Below are positions 36,511-45,157 of a stretch of 64,000 nucleotides of DNA, in pieces. Made by a program: the position numbers and the translations under genes. The stretch comes from JBBRHQ01 sp963815645 (GTDB lineage: Bacteria; Actinomycetota; Thermoleophilia; Solirubrobacterales; 70-9). The DNA is taken from contig CAWFHL010000001.1 in assembly GCA_963815645.1 (NCBI GenBank), positions 1,860,001-1,924,000 on the forward strand. Direction: 5' to 3'. The notes under the pieces were generated by a model, which was not told where the DNA came from, searched no databases, and saw only the letters and a program-made list of their open reading frames with translations. Every line of letters begins with the position of its first letter. The stretch's first letter is position 1.

Positions 36511-36672
36511 ATGAGCAATCCCACGACCCCGCGCACCCGGATGACGCGCGTGGCGCTTCGCATCTCTTCGTCCTCGGGCTCGCCTTTGGCACCACCAAAG
36601 GCTTCGCCCTGCGTCCTTGATCTGCTCGGCCACGCTCGCCCCCGGGCACACGCGGCCGTGGCATCACTCATC

Positions 36673-36678
36673 TAGGAT
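36673..36678 (+). promoter_or_regulatory. Leaderless -10 element (TAGGAT)
   Basis: TAGGAT ends 7 bases before the GTG at 36686 and fixes that codon as the start of the YtoQ gene. Confidence 0.45.
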
Positions 36679-36685
36679 TCCGCCG

Positions 36686-37147
36686 GTGAGCGGGCCGACC
36701 TGGAACGTCTATCTCTCCGGGGAGATTCACAGCGACTGGCGCCAGCGGATCGAGGACGGGCTGGAGCGGGCGGGGCTGCCGGTCGTCCTCTCCGCCCCGG
36801 TCACCGACCACGCTGCCTCCGACGACGCCGGGACCGGCACCCTCGGCGCGGAGGGCGAGAAGTTCTGGGCCGACCACAAGGGAGCCGGAGTCAACGCGAT
36901 CCGCACCCAGACCCTGATCCGCGCCGCCGACGTCGTCGTGGTCCGCTTCGGCGACAAGTACCGGCAGTGGAACGCCGCCTTCGACGCGGGCTACGCCGCG
37001 GCCCTCGGCAAGCCGGTGATCACCCTCCACGACGGCGAGCTCGACCACGCCCTCAAGGAGGTCGACCGCTCTGCTCTGGCGGTCGCCCGGACCTCCGAGC
37101 AGGTCGTCGACGTCCTGCGCTACGCGATCGAGGGCAGGCTGCCCTGA
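36686..37147 (+). CDS. ytoQ: YtoQ family protein
   Basis: A 153-aa protein of the YtoQ family (flavodoxin-like/nucleoside-deoxyribosyltransferase-related fold). The family start WNVYLSGEIHSDWRQ is intact, followed by GTNTLIRAAD-type residues (TQTLIRAADVVVVRFG) and QWNAAFDAGYAAALGKP. Some relatives are nucleotide-sugar or deoxyribosyl hydrolases, but YtoQ itself has no settled role. The downstream radical SAM gene begins 63 bases later under its own SOS-type operator. Confidence 0.85.
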   Translation: MSGPTWNVYLSGEIHSDWRQRIEDGLERAGLPVVLSAPVTDHAASDDAGTGTLGAEGEKFWADHKGAGVNAIRTQTLIRAADVVVVRFGDKYRQWNAAFDAGYAAALGKPVITLHDGELDHALKEVDRSALAVARTSEQVVDVLRYAIEGRLP

Positions 37148-37197
37148 GCGCGGGGCTGGGCGAATCGGCGCTGGTCGCAGTCCGCCCGGCGCCTGTG

Positions 37198-37211
37198 CGA
37201 ACATACGTTCG
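37198..37211. promoter_or_regulatory. LexA/SOS box (CGAAC-N4-GTTCG)
   Basis: CGAACATACGTTCG is an exact match to the Gram-positive/actinobacterial LexA operator core, a perfect dyad. Its last G is the first base of the GTG start of the radical SAM gene. A bound LexA would cover the promoter and the start of transcription. Confidence 0.75.
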
Positions 37212-38234
37212 TGCGATGGAAGGAGCAGGAGGTCGAGCGTGAGGACGAGGGCCGCCTCCCCGGAGTCGGCGACGGCGGGGTGGTCCGCAGCTTCGACGCC
37301 CCGGAGGCGATGGGGGTCCGTTTCCACGAGGTCCGGGCGCGCTCCATCCTCAACCACGTTCCCGGCTCCAGCTTCGGCTTTAACTGGACGATCAACGCCT
37401 TCAGGGGATGCACCCACTCCTGTGTTTTTTGCTTCGCTCGCCGCACCCACCCGTACCTTGGGTTTGACGCCGGCCGGGATTTCGAGCGCGAGATCGTCGT
37501 CAAGGTCAACACCCCCGAGGTGCTGCGGGCCGAGCTGGCGCGCCCGGCATGGAGGCGCGATCTGGTCGCGATCGGGACGAACACCGACCCCTACCAGTGG
37601 GCCGAGAGCCGTTACAGGTTCATGCCGGAGATCCTCGCGGCGCTGGAGCGCCACTCGACCCCGGTCTCGGTCCTGACCAAGTCCTCGCTGGTGATGCGCG
37701 ACGTCGAGATCTTCGAGCGGATGGCGAAGAAGCTGGAGGTCTCGGTCAACCTCTCGGTCCCCACCCTCGACGAGAAGGCCTGGCGGGCGACCGAGCCGCA
37801 CACCCCCCACCCCCGCAAGCGGCTCGAGGCCGTGGCCGAGCTAGCGCCGACGCGGCATTCCCTCCGGCGTCCTGGTCGCGCCGCTGATGCCGGGGATCAA
37901 CGACGCGCCCGAGCAGGTGGAGCCGATCGTCGAGATGGCCCGCGAGGCCGGGGCGACCTTCCTCGGCGGGGTCGCCCTGCACCTGCGCGGCGAGGTGCGC
38001 GATGTCTTCTTCGGCTGGCTGGAGCAGAAGCGCCCCGACCTGCTTCCCCGCTATGAGCGGCTCTACCCGGATGGACGGGCGCAGATGTCCCCGCGGGAAC
38101 GCCGGCAGGCGACGCGGGGGGTCAAGGGATGGGGCCGGTCCCGGGATCGCGGCAGGCCTCCCTCCGGCCGCCGAGACGCGCAACAGTTCGGCACGGGAAG
38201 GGGGCCGAAATTCAGCCAAACCTCGCTTTTCTAG
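37211..38234 (+). CDS. Rv2578c-family radical SAM protein (spore-photoproduct-lyase-like), frameshifted
   Basis: About 341 aa. The [4Fe-4S] motif C-x3-C-x2-C is in RGCTHSCVFCFAR (residues ~67-79). Other family marks are IGTNTDPYQWAE, VSVLTKSSLV, VSVNLSVPTLD and, after a frame change near 37850, GVLVAPLMPGIND. These proteins are related to DNA photoproduct lyases. The LexA box over the start codon supports a DNA-damage role here. GTG 37211 is the only start in frame near the conserved beginning. The C-terminus is basic, which suits DNA binding. Confidence 0.87.
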
Positions 38235-38245
38235 ACCCGGGCAAC

Positions 38246-38251
38246 TAGGGT
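38246..38251 (+). promoter_or_regulatory. Leaderless -10 element (TAGGGT)
   Basis: TAGGGT ends 6 bases before the GTG at 38258. Confidence 0.45.
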
Positions 38252-38257
38252 CATGGC

Positions 38258-38752
38258 GTGTCCGAGGAGAATCGCAAGCTGATCGAACGCTTCTACGCAG
38301 CATTCGGCCGTCGCGACGGGGAGGAGATGAGCTCGCTCTACGCTGACGGCGCCCATTTTCGCGACCCCGCCTTCGGCGACCTCCACGGTCCGGAGGTGGG
38401 GGCGATGTGGCGGATGCTGACCTCGAGGGCGACAGACCTGGAGATCGAGCTGGCGAGCCACGACGCCTCCGAGACCACCGGCTCGGCCAACTGGATCGCC
38501 CGCTACACCTTCGGCGCCACCGGCCGCCACGTGGTCAACGACGTCAGAGCCACGTTCCGCTTCTCGGACGGGCTGATCGCCGACCACGTCGACGAGTTCG
38601 ACTTCCGGCACTGGGCGCGCCAGGCGCTGGGCATCCGGGGGGTGCTGATGGCGCTGGTCCCGCCGCTGCGGGCGAAGGTCCGCTCGCGGGCCCGCGCCCA
38701 GCTCGAGGAGTTCATGGCCTCCGAGCCGGCGCCCTCGCCGAGAGTGCCGTAA
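38258..38752 (+). CDS. NTF2/SnoaL-like fold protein
   Basis: A 164-aa protein. The first ~115 residues are a typical cone-shaped NTF2-like domain beginning NRKLIERFYAAFGRRDG, with aromatic/acidic pocket residues HFRDPAFG and ADHVDEFDFRHWAR. Such folds serve as hydrolases, isomerases or ligand binders; the substrate is unknown. A basic C-terminal helix follows. It probably has its own leaderless transcript, and it faces the ligase operon tail to tail. Confidence 0.78.
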   Translation: MSEENRKLIERFYAAFGRRDGEEMSSLYADGAHFRDPAFGDLHGPEVGAMWRMLTSRATDLEIELASHDASETTGSANWIARYTFGATGRHVVNDVRATFRFSDGLIADHVDEFDFRHWARQALGIRGVLMALVPPLRAKVRSRARAQLEEFMASEPAPSPRVP

Positions 38753-38797
38753 GTCACCTCTTTCGGGTAACCGTCGCCGGCGCCGGCGACGGCGCGC

Positions 38798-39742
38798 TCA
38801 GAGCCCCTGGTCGAGGTCGGAGAAGCGGCACTCGCGCGGGTCCTTGTCGTCGCGGAAGCGGACGAAGCGGGTGCCGTGGCGGATGCGGCCGGCGCTGGCG
38901 TGGTCATAGCCGACCTCGATCACCAGCTCCGGGCGCAGCCCGACCCACTCGAGGTCGCGCCCCCGGTCCAGCGGCTCGGCTCGGCGGTCCCGCTCTCCCC
39001 GGTCTGCAGCGGCGCCAGCATCGAGCGGAGATTGCGCTTCGCCTCCGCCGTGAACCCCGAGATGTGCCCCACCGGCCGCAGCTCGGATCCCTCGTAGAGG
39101 CCGAGGATCAGCGACCCCACGGTTCCCTCCTCCTTGCCGGGGCGCCAGCCGAGGACGACACAGTCGATCGTCCGCTCGCGCTTCACCTTGGCCATTCCCT
39201 TCCGCTTGCCGAGGACATAGGGGGCGTCGAGCTGCTTCGCCATCACCCCCTCGCCCCGGAGCAGCCATGGCTCGGCCTCCTGCGGGTTCGGGGTCAGGTC
39301 GGTCAGCTCCAGGCCATCGGCCAACCGGCTGAGCCGCTCCCGCCGCTCCGAGAGCGGCTTTTCCAGCAGCACATCGTCGCCCTCGGCCAGCAGGTCGAAG
39401 GCGATGAAGTTCGCCGGGATCTCCTTGGCCAGCAGGGTGATACGTCGAGTCCGCCGGGTGGATGCGGCTCTGCAGCGCATCGAAAACCGGCTCGCCCCGC
39501 TCGTCGCGGATCACAAGCTCGCCGTCGACCACGTAGCGGCCCTCGGGGAAGCTCAGCTCGGGGAAGTAGCGCGCCAGCGCCTTGCCCCCGCGCGACTGGA
39601 TGTAGGCGTCGTCGCCGTCGACGAAGACGATCGCCCGGAATCCGTCGAGCTTCGGCTCGTAGGCCCACTCCTCGCCGAGCGGCAGCTGCTTGCGGGTCAG
39701 TGCGAGCTGCGGCTTCAGCGGTGGCTTCAGCGGAAGGGTCAT
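38798..39742 (-). CDS. ATP-dependent DNA ligase, LigC type (two frameshifts)
   Basis: A two-domain ligase of about 315 aa without extra domains. The adenylation Lys is K31 in YEPKLDGFRA (motif I, KxDG). Motif III is YVVDGELVI and motif IV GEGVMAKQLDAPY. After a frame change near 39440-39480, and another near 38950-38965, the OB-fold part reads LGWRPGKEEGTVGSL and ends LRPELVIEVGYDHASAGRIRH. It seals nicks using ATP. The ATG overlaps the stop of the upstream phosphoesterase gene (ATGA), so both are made together. A role in Ku-type end joining or base-excision repair is possible. Confidence 0.87.
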   Translation of the reverse strand: MTLPLKPPLKPQLALTRKQLPLGEEWAYEPKLDGFRAIVFVDGDDAYIQSRGGKALARYFPELSFPEGRYVVDGELVIRDERGEPVFDALQSRIHPADSTYHPAGQGDPGELHRLRPAGRGRRCAAGKAALGAAGAAQPVGRWPGADRPDPEPAGGRAMAAPGRGGDGEAARRPLCPRQAEGNGQGEARADDRLCRPRLAPRQGGGNRGVADPRPLRGIRAAAGGAHLGVHGGGEAQSPLDAGAAADRGERDRRAEPLDRGRDLEWVGLRPELVIEVGYDHASAGRIRHGTRFVRFRDDKDPRECRFSDLDQGL

Positions 39743-40802
39743 GCTTCGATCTTTACCCAGTCCGGGCTGCGATGGCCCTCCCGGTAGGGGCTCTGCAGTC
39801 GCTTGGCGACGATGCCCGCCAGCCCCCGATCGCGGGCCGCCTCGAGCAGCGCCGCGCCGTCGCCTCGGTGAAAGGCGGGAGTCTGCCAGGCGGCGCCGGC
39901 GAGACCCAGCTCCTCCAACGCAGAGCGCCGGGCGGTATAGGGCTCGTCTGTCAGGCGGCGCCCCTCACGGAAGAGCAGGTCGAACAGCATGATCGTCGCC
40001 GGCGAGGAGCGCGCCAGCCTCTTCGCCACCGCCTCCGAGCCGGCCCGCTTCCTGGCTCGCAGGCGCGTTGCAACCGGCGCCCCGCCTTCTCCGAGGACGA
40101 CGATCTCCCCGTCGAGCAGCGCATCGATCGAGCCCAGTGCCCGCGCGATCCGCCGCAGCTCGGGGAAGATGGCCACGGTCTCAGGTTCGAGCCCGCGGCT
40201 GCGCGAGCGCAGGATGTGCCCCGGCTCGCACCAGAGCATCGTCCGCAGCCCGCCCCAGGCGATCTCGAAGCCCCAGCTCTCAGGCGTCCGGGGAGCTCTC
40301 CGCGCCGGGAGAGCATCGGCCTGCGCCTCCTCCGGGCAGCGGCTCGCGCTCGGGGTCCAAAGGGGGGTCGATGCGATGGATCATCCAGTTCTTCCCCCGC
40401 GTCTGGAAGAGGGCGTAGCGGCCCCGCATCCGCTCGCCGTCGAACTCGGCGATCACCTCGTCGTCGCGCAGCTTCTCCGCCGGTGTAGGTGCCCGAGTCC
40501 CAGACGGACATCGAGCCGGCCCCGTACTCGCCCGCGGGGATCTCGCCCTCGAAGTCGAGGTAGGAGAGGGGATGGTCCTCGGTGCGGACCGCCAGCCGGT
40601 TGGCGCCGCGGTCCGGAAGCTGGGGGACACCGCGTGGCAGCGCCCAGGAGAGCGCCACGCCCCGGTGCTCGAGCCGCAGGTCCCAGTGCAGGTTTGTGGC
40701 GTCGTGCTGCTGGACGACGAAGCGGCCGCCGCCGGCATGCCGCTCCCTCGCCGCCTTCGGGCTCGGGGGTGCGTGTGAAATCGCGCCGACGCCGATACTC
40801 AC
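39739..40802 (-). CDS. LigD-type 3'-phosphoesterase fused to an inactive DNA-ligase adenylation domain (frameshifted)
   Basis: About 355 aa. The N-terminal phosphoesterase domain keeps its catalytic set: H33, H39, D41 and R43 in HDATNLHWDLR, then H77 and Y81 in DHPLSY. It removes 3'-phosphate or ribonucleotide blocks. The following ligase nucleotidyltransferase domain lacks its catalytic Lys: motif I reads FEIAWGGLR (bases 40249-40260) instead of KxDG, and motif IV reads GLAGIVAK, where Glu is normal. It ends after motif V with no OB domain. Frame breaks lie near 40480 and 40310-40320. The GTG start is uncertain. Confidence 0.8.
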
Positions 40803-40825
40803 CCAGCCGCTCGCCGCGTGCTCAT

Positions 40826-41851
40826 TTAGGCCGAGGCGGAGCCGGCGGTCTCGGGCCGCGAGGCCTCCTCGAGCGGATGATGGCAGGCCGCGAGATGCCC
40901 GTCCGGGCCGTGCGGCTTCAGCGGGGGCTCTTCGCTGGAGCATATGTCTGTCGCCCGCGGGCAGCGCGTGTGGAAGCGGCAGGCGGGCGGTGGGTCGATC
41001 GGGCTGGGCACGTCTCCCTCGAGCACGATCTGCTCGCGGGAGCGGTTCTCGCGCGGGTCGGGGATCGGGACGGCGGAGAGCAGCGCCGCGGTGTAGGGGT
41101 GAACCGGATGGGAGTAGAGGCGATCGGCCGGGGCGTTCTCGACCACCTTGCCGAGGTACATGACGGCGATCCGGTCGGAGACGTGCCGCACCACCCCGAG
41201 GTCGTGGGCGACGAAGATGTAGGTCAGCCCGAACTCGTCCTGGAGATCGTCGAGGAGGTTGATGATCTGCGCCTGGATCGAGACGTCGAGGGCCGAGACC
41301 GGCTCGTCGGCGACGATCAGCTTCGGGCGTAGCGCGAGGGCACGGGCTATCCCGATCCGCTGGCGCTGACCGCCGGAGAACTCGTGCGGGTAGCGGTTGT
41401 AGTGCTCAGAGGAGAGCCCCACCCGCTCGAGGAGGGACTGGACCTGGCCCCTCAGCTCGCCGCCGGAGGCGATGCCCTGGCGCCGCAGCGGGTCGCCGAC
41501 TATCTGCCCGACCCGCTTTCGGGGGTTGAGCGATGCATAGGGATCCTGGAAGATCATCTGCATCTCCCGGCGCAGGGGACGGAGCTCGCGGTGGGAGAGG
41601 CCGGCGATCTCGCGCCCCTCGAAGCGGACCGATCCTGAGGTCGGCCGAAGCAGCTGCAGGATGGTGCGGCAGAGCGTCGACTTGCCGCAACCCGACTCCC
41701 CGACAAGGCCCAGGGTCTCGCCCGGCTGGACGCTGAAGCTGACGTCGTCGACGGCCTCGACCCGGGCGACCTCGCGCTCGATCAGCAGTCCCTCCTTGAT
41801 CGGGAAGTGCTTGACGAGGTTGGAGACCTCGAGCAGCGGCTCGGTCGCCAT
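40826..41851 (-). CDS. Oligopeptide ABC transporter ATP-binding protein (DppF/OppF)
   Basis: A 341-aa ATPase of the peptide importer. Walker A is GESGCGKST (residues ~50-58), the signature is FSGGQRQRIGIARAL, Walker B IVADEPVSALD, and the C-terminal oligopeptide domain has CRFHTRCPRATDIC. It pairs with the DppD-like ATPase, whose stop overlaps its start. The frame is intact. It is the last gene of the five-gene importer operon. Confidence 0.92.
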   Translation of the reverse strand: MATEPLLEVSNLVKHFPIKEGLLIEREVARVEAVDDVSFSVQPGETLGLVGESGCGKSTLCRTILQLLRPTSGSVRFEGREIAGLSHRELRPLRREMQMIFQDPYASLNPRKRVGQIVGDPLRRQGIASGGELRGQVQSLLERVGLSSEHYNRYPHEFSGGQRQRIGIARALALRPKLIVADEPVSALDVSIQAQIINLLDDLQDEFGLTYIFVAHDLGVVRHVSDRIAVMYLGKVVENAPADRLYSHPVHPYTAALLSAVPIPDPRENRSREQIVLEGDVPSPIDPPPACRFHTRCPRATDICSSEEPPLKPHGPDGHLAACHHPLEEASRPETAGSASA

Positions 41852-42931
41852 CAGGCCCCCGTCCCGAGGCCGATCCGACCATCCACGTTGCGCAGCTCGC
41901 GCTTCTCCTCGGGGGATTTCCAGCAGCGGTCCAGGTGCGCTGGTGCCTCACCGAGCCGCGCCTCCAGCTCGGGGGGCTCGGTACAGCGGCCGAAGGCGTG
42001 CGGACAGCGCGGGCGGAAGGCGCAGCCGGTCGGGGGGGCGACCAGGGAGGGGGGCAGCCCCTTGATCTGCGGCAGGCGTCGCGGGCGCGGCCGGTCCAGT
42101 CGCGTCAGTGACCCGAGCAGCCCCCAGGTGTAGGGGTGCTGGGGGTCGTAGAAGATCTCGTCGATCGTGCCCTGCTCGACCACCCGCCCGGCGTACATGA
42201 CGAGGACGCGGTCGGCGATCTCCGCGACCACGCCGAGGTCGTGGGTGATCAGGATCACCGCCAGGCCGCGCTCCTCGTTGATCCGCTTGATCAGGCGGAT
42301 GATCTGGGCCTGGATCGTCACGTCGAGCGCGGTCGAGGGCTCGTCCGCGATCAGCAGGCTGGGCTCGAGCGCCAGGCCCATGGCGATCATCGCCCGCTGT
42401 CGCATGCCTCCGGAGAACTCGTGCGGGTAGTTGTCGACCCGCTTCTCCGGGGCCGGGATCCCGACCGCCGCGAGCATCTCGATAGCCCGCTCCCGCGCCT
42501 CCTCGGCCGATACCTCGCCGTGGGCGCGGATCGCCTCGACGATCTGCCTGCCGACCCGGTAGACGGGGTTGAGCGAGGTCATCGGGTCCTGGAAGATCAT
42601 CGCGATCTCGCTGCCGCGGACGTCCTGAAGCTCGGCTGTCGCGCAGTCCTGTCAGCTCACGGTCGCGGAATCGGATCGAGCCGCCGATCTCGGCGTTCGG
42701 CGAGCGGGTCAGCCCCATGATCGTCTGCGCGGTGACGCTCTTCCCCGAGCCCGATTCGCCGACGATCGCGACGATCTCGCTCGGGCCGACCTCGAAGGAG
42801 ACGCCGTCGACGGCCTTCAGCAGGCCGTCCTCGGTGGCGAAGCTGACCTCGAGGTCGGCGACCCGGAGCAGGCCGCCGTCGGCGACCGCGGCGCCGCCTC
42901 CCGCACCCTCGCTCTCCGGAAGCGCGCTCAC
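41851..42931 (-). CDS. Oligopeptide ABC transporter ATP-binding protein (DppD/OppD), frameshifted
   Basis: About 360 aa. Walker A GESGSGKSVT, signature FSGGMRQRAMIAMGL, Walker B LLIADEPSTALD, and C-terminal CAFRPRCPHAFGRC with the peptide-transporter cysteines. The frame shifts once around 42630-42650, between the GLTRSPNAEIGG region and MIFQDPMTSLNPVYR. GTG 42931 overlaps the stop of the permease gene (GTGA). It forms the ATPase dimer with the next gene product. Confidence 0.9.
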
Positions 42932-43903
42932 GCGACCTCCGCCGATGTCCCGAGGCGGATCCGCGGGTCGAGGTAGGCGTAGGCGACGTCGACCAGGGCG
43001 TTGAAGAGGACGACGAAGAAGGCGCCGAACAGGGTCACCGCCATGATCGGCGGCAGGTCCTGGTTGCCGATCGACTGCGCCGCGTACTGGCCGACGCCGT
43101 TGAGGTTGAAGATGAGCTCGGTGATCAGCGCTCCACCGCCGATCACCGCGGCGAAGTCGAGGCCGAAAAGGGTGACGATCGGGATCAGCGCGTTTCGCAG
43201 CACGTGCCGGGTTCGCACCTGGTGCTCGTCGAGGCCCTTGGCCCGTGCCGCCCGCACGTAATCCTCGTTCATCACGTCGAGCATGTTGGAGCGCAGCACG
43301 CGGCTGTAGAAGCCGACGAACAGCACCGCCAGGGTGGTCCAGGGCAGGACCAGGTGGACGAACCACTCCCAGGGGTCGTCCTGAATCGGGACGTAGTCGC
43401 CGTTCGGGAAGATCGGGATCTTCTGGCTCAGGTAGACGATCAGGATCGCCGCCAGCCAGAACACCGGTAAGCGAGATCCCGGCCAGGGCGAGGATCGTCA
43501 GCGCGCGGTCGGTGAAGCGGCCGGCATGCACGGCGGAGAGGTAGCCGAAGAGGACGCCGAACCCCATCCAGATGATCGCCGCGCCGATGCACAGCGAGAA
43601 GGTCGCCGGGATGCCCTGCTTGATCTGGTCCATGACGTTGAGCTGGCTCTGGTAGGAGACCAGGGTCCCGGAGAAGATCTGCTTCATCATCGTCCAGTAC
43701 TGCTCGGGCAGCGACTTGTCGAAGCCGAAGTCCTTCCTCACGTTGGCGATCAGCTGCGGGGTGGCGTTCTTGCCGGCGATCCGCCGGGCGGCGGCGTCGG
43801 TCCCGCCGCCGGGCAGGACGTTGAAGATCAGGAAGACGAGGACCGAGACCGCGAACAGCACCAGTACCATCCGCACCAGCCGCCTGGCGATGAATGGCCC
43901 CAT
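42928..43903 (-). CDS. Oligopeptide ABC transporter permease (DppB/OppB), frameshifted
   Basis: About 325 aa, six helices. It starts MGPFIARRLVRMVLVLFAVS, the typical DppB beginning. The coupling-loop motif is DYVRAARAKGLDEHQV (EAA loop), followed by RNALIPIVT. The frame changes near 43465, inside the loop before AILIVYLSQK. It forms the membrane channel with the DppC-like protein. Its ATG shares one base with the stop assigned to that gene. Confidence 0.88.
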
Positions 43904-45010
43904 CAGGCGCCTTGGCCTCCTCGATCTCGACCTGACCGCCGCGGGCCCGGACGGTGATCTTCGACTTCGGGTCGAGGGCGTCGCGCAGGCCGTCGCCGAA
44001 GACGTTGAGGGCGAGCACGGTGAGCAGGATCATCAGGCCGGGGATGGTCACCAGCTGGGGCTGGCTGGTGAGCAGAGTGAAGCCCTGCGAGGACATCGAG
44101 CCCCAGGAGGAGGTCGGCGGTCGCACCCCTGCGCCGAGGAAGGAGAGCGCAGACTCGAACAGCATGTTGGCGGCGATGTTGAGGGTGAAGAAGACGATGA
44201 TCGTCGACCACAGGTTGGGCAGCAGCTCGCCGAACATGATTCGCAGCGAGTCCGGCCCCCTGGGCGGTGGCAGCCTCGACGAACTCCTTCTCGCGCAGCC
44301 CCAGGACCTCGCCGCGGATCGGTCGCAGCATGTAGGGGGTGGAGACGAAGCCGATGATCAGGATCGGTATCCAGATCGAGTTGCCGGGGATCGTGATCGG
44401 TCCCAGCTGCGAGCCCGTTGCCCGATCGATAAGGCGGTGCCCAGGGCGATCCCGAGCAGCAGCACCGGGAAGGCCCAGATCACGTCCATGATCGCCCCGA
44501 TCACGGAGTCGAGCTTGCCGCCGTAAAAGCCGGCCAGCAGACCGAAGACGACGGCGAGGACCGTGGTGATCAGCGCCGAGACGATGCCGATGAACAGCGA
44601 GATCCGGCCGCCGTACATCAGCCTCACCATCTCGTCGCGGCCGAGACTGCCGTCCGCGCCGAGGAAGAACTTGCCGCCGGCGCCGAAGAAGACCGGGACC
44701 GATCGGCTGCCCGTCGACGCTGACCACGTCCTTCTTCTTGCCGTCGACAGTGATCTTCTCGGTCGTATGGGTGGTGTCGGGCCCGGTGTCGGCCACATTG
44801 TTCGCCCACAAGCGGCGCCGCCAGCACGAAGATGACGATCAGTACGAACAGCCCGAGGAAGGCGAGCGCGACGCGGTTGCGGCGCAGGCGGCGCCAGGCC
44901 AGGTACCAGGGGCTGCGGCCCTCGAACCCGCCGGGCTCCTCGCCCGCCGAGAAATCATCGACCGGAAGCGTCTCGGGCTCGATCGATGCGTCGGCGAAGG
45001 GCTCGGGCAT
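43903..45010 (-). CDS. Oligopeptide ABC transporter permease (DppC/OppC), several frameshifts
   Basis: About 370 aa. The first helix, VALAFLGLFVLIVIFVLAA, lies after a soluble N-terminus. A ~60-residue extracytoplasmic insert with ITVDGKKKDVVSVDG precedes ISLFIGIVSALITTVLAVVF. The coupling motif is EKEFVEAATAQGA, and FESALSFLGAGVRPP is the family signature. Frame breaks lie near 44810, 44705, 44430 and 44250, plus one close to the stop, since the main frame otherwise runs on into the next gene. Together the pieces give an ordinary DppC with a somewhat large first loop. Confidence 0.82.
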
Positions 45011-45105
45011 CAGCTAAACCGCTCTCCGCGAATCCCCATCGACCTCAGACTATCGCCCGGGGCGGGGCCGGCAAGCCGGGTTTGCAGGGCGAAATAGTCG
45101 ATCGG

Positions 45106-45132
45106 AGGAGGAGGACGCACATGTCCCCTCCT
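45106..45132 (-). other. Intergenic hairpin between binding-protein and permease genes
   Basis: Ten base pairs (AGGAGG + GGAC against GTCC + CCTCCT, one bulged A) with a six-base loop, 26 bases beyond the stop of the binding-protein gene. Such hairpins commonly protect the abundant binding-protein mRNA and reduce read-through to the permeases. Confidence 0.5.
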
Positions 45133-45157
45133 GCGCCCCGCCTCGATCCCTCGCGGC

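Noticed and set aside
38407..40488. Long open frame on the plus strand (693 codons) opposite the ligase genes
   Set aside because: Shadow of GC-rich coding sequence on the other strand; no recognisable protein, and both ligase genes show conserved motifs.
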